A DNA stretch of 64,000 bases from Desulfocapsa sp. Lineage in GTDB: Bacteria; Desulfobacterota; Desulfobulbia; Desulfobulbales; Desulfocapsaceae. Under the pieces are notes generated by a model. It was not told the origin of the DNA. It did no database searches and saw nothing but the letters and a program-made list of their open reading frames with translations. Shown here piece by piece: positions 61,395-64,000 of the stretch (position 1 is its first letter; each line of letters starts with the position of its first letter). The position numbers and the translations under genes are program-made. The stretch spans positions 26,747 to 90,746 of the forward strand of contig JAFLJS010000045.1 of assembly GCA_022712895.1 (NCBI GenBank). The letters are read 5' to 3'.

Positions 61395-61679
61395 ATGACT
61401 AGATCAGAACTTATAAAAGCACTTGCAAAGGAACTCAACATGTCACTCGACACCGTTTCTTCCATCATTAGCACCATACTTGATACCATGACGGAAGCAT
61501 TAGTCAGGGGAGAAAATGTTGAATTGCGTAATTTCGGAAGATTCAGCGTACGAGAATATGCGGCCTATACAGGTAGGCATCCCAAAACCGGTGAAAAGAC
61601 ACAAGTGAAGGCAAAGAAATTACCCTTCTTTAAGGTTGGCAAAGAGCTTCGTGACGCGGTGAATGCTCAAAAACAATAG
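61395..61679 (+). CDS. HU/IHF-family DNA-binding protein
   Basis: 94 residues. Full match to the bacterial DNABP fold: TRSELIKALAKELNMSLDTV at the start, VELRNFGRFSVREYAAYTGRHPKTGE with the beta-arm consensus (RxGRNPxTGE variant, here GRHPKTGE) and LPFFKVGKELRDAVN. It bends DNA as a dimer. The RxGRNP motif with His in place of Asn and the length are closest to IHF-type subunits. It is alone, between the chemoreceptor and the cytochrome gene. Confidence 0.9.
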   Translation: MTRSELIKALAKELNMSLDTVSSIISTILDTMTEALVRGENVELRNFGRFSVREYAAYTGRHPKTGEKTQVKAKKLPFFKVGKELRDAVNAQKQ

Positions 61680-61825
61680 TTCTTGGTTATCTGAGAGATC
61701 TTCCCTGGGTGCCCCTGTTCAGTACAAGTCTTACATCTTCTTCCCAAAACTTTTTTGAGTATATCACACAAAATAACCAACGAACAAAACCAAGAGCAAT
61801 CTCCCGACCGGGAGTGTTAGTAGCC

Positions 61826-62224
61826 TCATGATGCTATGTTAGGGTCATATGTGTCAGCGCCGTTTCGGTATAGGTAATCATTGATAAGAAGTGCTTCATT
61901 AAGGGTTACCTTCCATGCACCTGTTCGTGCGCATTTGGGGTACTTAGTGAAAAAGACGCGGGTCCAAGCTTTGGGTGATTTAGATTCTGCATGTAAGAAG
62001 GTGGCGTTTTCGTTGTTGTTTTTTGTGTGACACACCTGGCATTTTTGATCGAAGAGCCTCCGTCCTTTTCCACCCCAAAAGCTATCAAAACCTAAAGTAC
62101 GGCAAGATTTATTGATTGGGTCATAACGCGTTAGGTCTTTTGCTACGGCATAAGATATACTGAACGAATAACCAAACAATAGGCATAGCAATGCTGCAAT
62201 CATTCTTTTATTCCATTGTATCAT
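61826..62224 (-). CDS. Small secreted mono-heme c-type cytochrome-like protein
   Basis: 132 residues with a signal peptide (MIQWNKRMIAALLCLLFGYS, cut near YAVA). The mature part has one CxxCH heme site (FDQKCQVCHTKNN) preceded by FDSFWGGKGRRL and followed by KAWTRVFFTKYPKCARTGAWKVTLNEALLINDYLYRNG, in which Cys and Met are available though no clear sixth ligand is fixed by eye. Periplasmic electron carrier or sensor. Part of it is duplicated, with a deletion, at 58.4 kb. Confidence 0.8.
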   Translation of the reverse strand: MIQWNKRMIAALLCLLFGYSFSISYAVAKDLTRYDPINKSCRTLGFDSFWGGKGRRLFDQKCQVCHTKNNNENATFLHAESKSPKAWTRVFFTKYPKCARTGAWKVTLNEALLINDYLYRNGADTYDPNIAS

Positions 62225-62582
62225 TTTTTCTCCATGGGCTTTTTTTGAATCGCCATTTTTACCTGACTATAAATAACTCACTACTTGAATCAGAAAGAGC
62301 GTCCTCTGCCTAATTCTTTAATACTGTAAATATATTTCGAATAGATTTATTCAGAACTTATTTGTAGTTATAGTAATTTTAAAACACTGAGATAACTAGC
62401 TCCCCTAGCGGCATAATTGAGTCGTATAACGCCAAACAGTTGAGGAGCCTCACTAACTTTAGCGGTCGTTTTTCCTTGCCAACTGTCTGTTATGGATTTA
62501 AAATGCATCTATCAACGTGAATAGCTGATATTTTTTTATTTTCCCGCCTCACCATTTTGGTTGAGCTGGCGGGGAGGAATAA
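62225..62582. other. Intergenic region between the cytochrome and GlxA-type genes
   Basis: 358 bp. Holds divergent promoters of the two flanking genes; no confident boxes, tRNA or repeat are visible. Confidence 0.4.
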
Positions 62583-63581
62583 GTGAGAAAAATGAAAAAA
62601 GTAACGATTTTGGCATTTGACAGCGCACCGTCAACTACAATTACTGGCCCTCTCGATGTGTTCTCGTTTGCCGGAAACTCTGCAAACTTGATTGCTGAAG
62701 AGTCACCTGAACCTAATTTTGCTGTACAAATAGCAAGCCCGGATGGCTCGCCTGTGCAATGTGCAAATGGGGTCTCTATCACGTCCCACCTGGCCATGCA
62801 TGATGTTAAAGATCCTGACTTAATAGTTATTGCTGGAGTGTGGGATGTTGAAAGTGTCTTATCTCAACAGAAGGAAGCGTTTGGCTGGATACGAGAACAA
62901 CATGATCGAGGTGCACATATTGCAAGTATGTGTACAGGTAGCTTTATATTGGCAGCAACCGGATTGCTCGACGGCAAGGATGCCACAACTCATTGGGGAG
63001 CCGCCGTTGTTTTTAGACAGCTTTTCCCTAAGGTGAATCTAAAACCAGAGCGACTTATTACCGATGCCGGAGGACTTTACTGCGCTGGAGCTTTTACCGC
63101 TTGCTATGATCTTTCCCTCTACCTGGTTGCAAAATATGTTGGATATAATGTCGCAGCCGAAAGTGCGAAAACACTGATTCACGACATTGGGCGTATTTCC
63201 CAGACGCCATATTCTTCATTTAATTTCCAAAGGAATCATACTGATGAGTCCATTCTGCAAACGCAGCGGAAACTTGAGAAAAAATATTCCGATGATTTTG
63301 ATATCGATAATCTTGCCCAAGAGGTTGGGATGAGTCGCAGGACATTGGAGCGGAGGTTTAAGACTGCTACTGGAGATACTTGTTCGCTATATTTGCAAAA
63401 AGTCAGGGTGGAAGTGGCTAAACAAATTTTAGAGGAAAAAAATAGTTCTTTTGACGAAATTAGTTACAAAGTAGGTTACGAAAACAGTAGTTTTTTCCGC
63501 AAAATATTTAACAAGCACACCGGATTGCGTCCCACAGAATATCGTAATAAGTTTCAAAGAAAATGGAATTTTCAGGCATGA
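62583..63581 (+). CDS. GlxA-family transcriptional regulator (DJ-1/PfpI plus AraC)
   Basis: 332 residues from GTG 62583, six bases after GGAGG; an ATG at 62592 is also possible. Residues ~1-185 are a DJ-1/PfpI-like domain with the nucleophile-elbow Cys in ASMCTGSFILAATGLLDGK and THWG after it. Residues ~225-325 are an AraC double helix-turn-helix: LAQEVGMSRRTLERRFKTATGDT and ISYKVGYENSSFFRKIFNKHTGLRPTEYRNKF. Such regulators usually activate catabolic genes. The target is not evident. Confidence 0.9.
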   Translation: MRKMKKVTILAFDSAPSTTITGPLDVFSFAGNSANLIAEESPEPNFAVQIASPDGSPVQCANGVSITSHLAMHDVKDPDLIVIAGVWDVESVLSQQKEAFGWIREQHDRGAHIASMCTGSFILAATGLLDGKDATTHWGAAVVFRQLFPKVNLKPERLITDAGGLYCAGAFTACYDLSLYLVAKYVGYNVAAESAKTLIHDIGRISQTPYSSFNFQRNHTDESILQTQRKLEKKYSDDFDIDNLAQEVGMSRRTLERRFKTATGDTCSLYLQKVRVEVAKQILEEKNSSFDEISYKVGYENSSFFRKIFNKHTGLRPTEYRNKFQRKWNFQA

Positions 63582-63878
63582 ATAAAGACCCCCACTGCAA
63601 GCAACGGGGTATTAACGCACTTGGTAAAAGCTTGGCAAAACACTCATACTTTTCTTTGTAACTTGTTTTATAGCAAAGAAGAAAGAAGTTGGCTGGTGGT
63701 TAGGTCTGTTCTCGGGGGGGCATGACCGTTGCAGCTTACTCCGCCCACTTTGCTCGCCCTAAAGCATCCCCCTCTCTTGCAGGAAAGATACTTTTGATCC
63801 CCCTTCTTCATAAATCGTCTTGTGTCTAAGGGGTAGGGCAATTTTCTTTATTGGGGATAAACTAGTACATAGTATAAT
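63582..63878. other. Intergenic region before the IS630 remnant
   Basis: About 300 bp with no gene. Short GC-rich tracts may be IS-flank debris; the IS end adjoining 63879 is expected near 63830-63880. Confidence 0.35.
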
Positions 63879-64000
63879 TTAAAGTTTCGGGTAAAGTCGC
63901 TTTAGCTTAATGCGAGCATCATCCGTCTTGAATTGCCAATCCACGTTGGTTTGGCGATTGTTTCTATCATTGTTCCAGTCAGCGACCTCAGCCCGCATTT
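63879..64000 (-). CDS. IS630-family transposase, C-terminal end (continues past window)
   Basis: Reading inward from the right edge on the minus strand gives MRAEVADWNNDRNNRQTNVD followed by WQFKTDDARIKLKRLYPKL and a stop at 63879-63881. This tail is typical of IS630 transposases (WQFTTxDARIKLKRLYP). The catalytic part lies outside the window, so whether the element is intact is unknown. Confidence 0.8.
   Translation of the reverse strand, partial: MRAEVADWNNDRNNRQTNVDWQFKTDDARIKLKRLYPKL

Overview
The window looks like a chromosomal segment of a mesophilic sulfate-reducing-type bacterium of the Desulfobacterota, probably near the Desulfobulbales. This is an inference from gene content and style: bacterial valS/nadC housekeeping genes, c-type cytochrome, large MCP, moderate-to-low GC, and a tetrahydromethanopterin (H4MPT) C1 island of mixed archaeal and bacterial flavour. 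No 16S gene is present, so the assignment is provisional.

Layout. 1-3.2 kb: end of valS, nadC, an acidic zinc-ribbon protein and tRNA-Phe. 3.1-10.5 kb: an accessory zone downstream of tRNA-Phe filled with decayed insertion sequences (IS3, IS21), toxin-antitoxin genes (a truncated zeta-type toxin with its partner, ParE/RHH, an XRE-ImmA/PIN pair) and an ftsZ-like pseudogene. 10.8-16.7 kb: a MarR-controlled RND tripartite efflux operon. 16.8-19.3 kb: a molybdopterin oxidoreductase with a broken TetR gene. 19.5-50.5 kb: the H4MPT/methanofuran island. 51-64 kb: DUF1254 protein, MscS channel, K+-type channel, AsmA-like protein, endonuclease/phosphatase lipoprotein, a chemoreceptor with a Cys-rich HAMP insert, an HU/IHF protein, a cytochrome, a GlxA-type regulator and the end of an IS630 transposase.

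The island has two arms that read towards each other. The plus-strand arm makes building blocks: a PTPS/QueD-like enzyme, an aromatic amino acid decarboxylase (tyramine for methanofuran), a PabB-PabC fusion (p-aminobenzoate), FolP, a DHPS-like DUF6513 protein and a PHP phosphatase. The minus-strand arm carries C1 enzymes (MtdB, Mch, Ftr and formylmethanofuran dehydrogenase subunits A, B, C and D) together with methanofuran genes (MfnD, MfnE, MfnF; MfnB is on the plus strand) and H4MPT genes (MptG-type RFAP synthase, a DmrB-like flavoprotein, MptA, a RimK-like glutamate ligase, orfY, CitG-like and HisA-like proteins). Together they would interconvert methylene-H4MPT and CO2 and make both carriers. 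Unlike the hydrolytic FhcABCD complex of aerobic methylotrophs, this set keeps the iron-sulfur and metal-ligand cysteines of FwdB and a separate FwdD subunit, so a true Mo/W formylmethanofuran dehydrogenase is likely.

The strongest unexplained signal is a conserved structured RNA with its own terminator. It occurs three times, once ahead of the plus-strand arm and twice in tandem ahead of the minus-strand arm, which begins with an archaeal-type DUF2193 gene. It may be a riboswitch or a small-RNA family tied to this C1 regulon. Other notable points are a FolK-like/MptA fusion whose FolK catalytic aspartates are lost, a DUF2193-aquaporin-DUF2180 gene group, and a MITE-like repeat found three times in and around the island.
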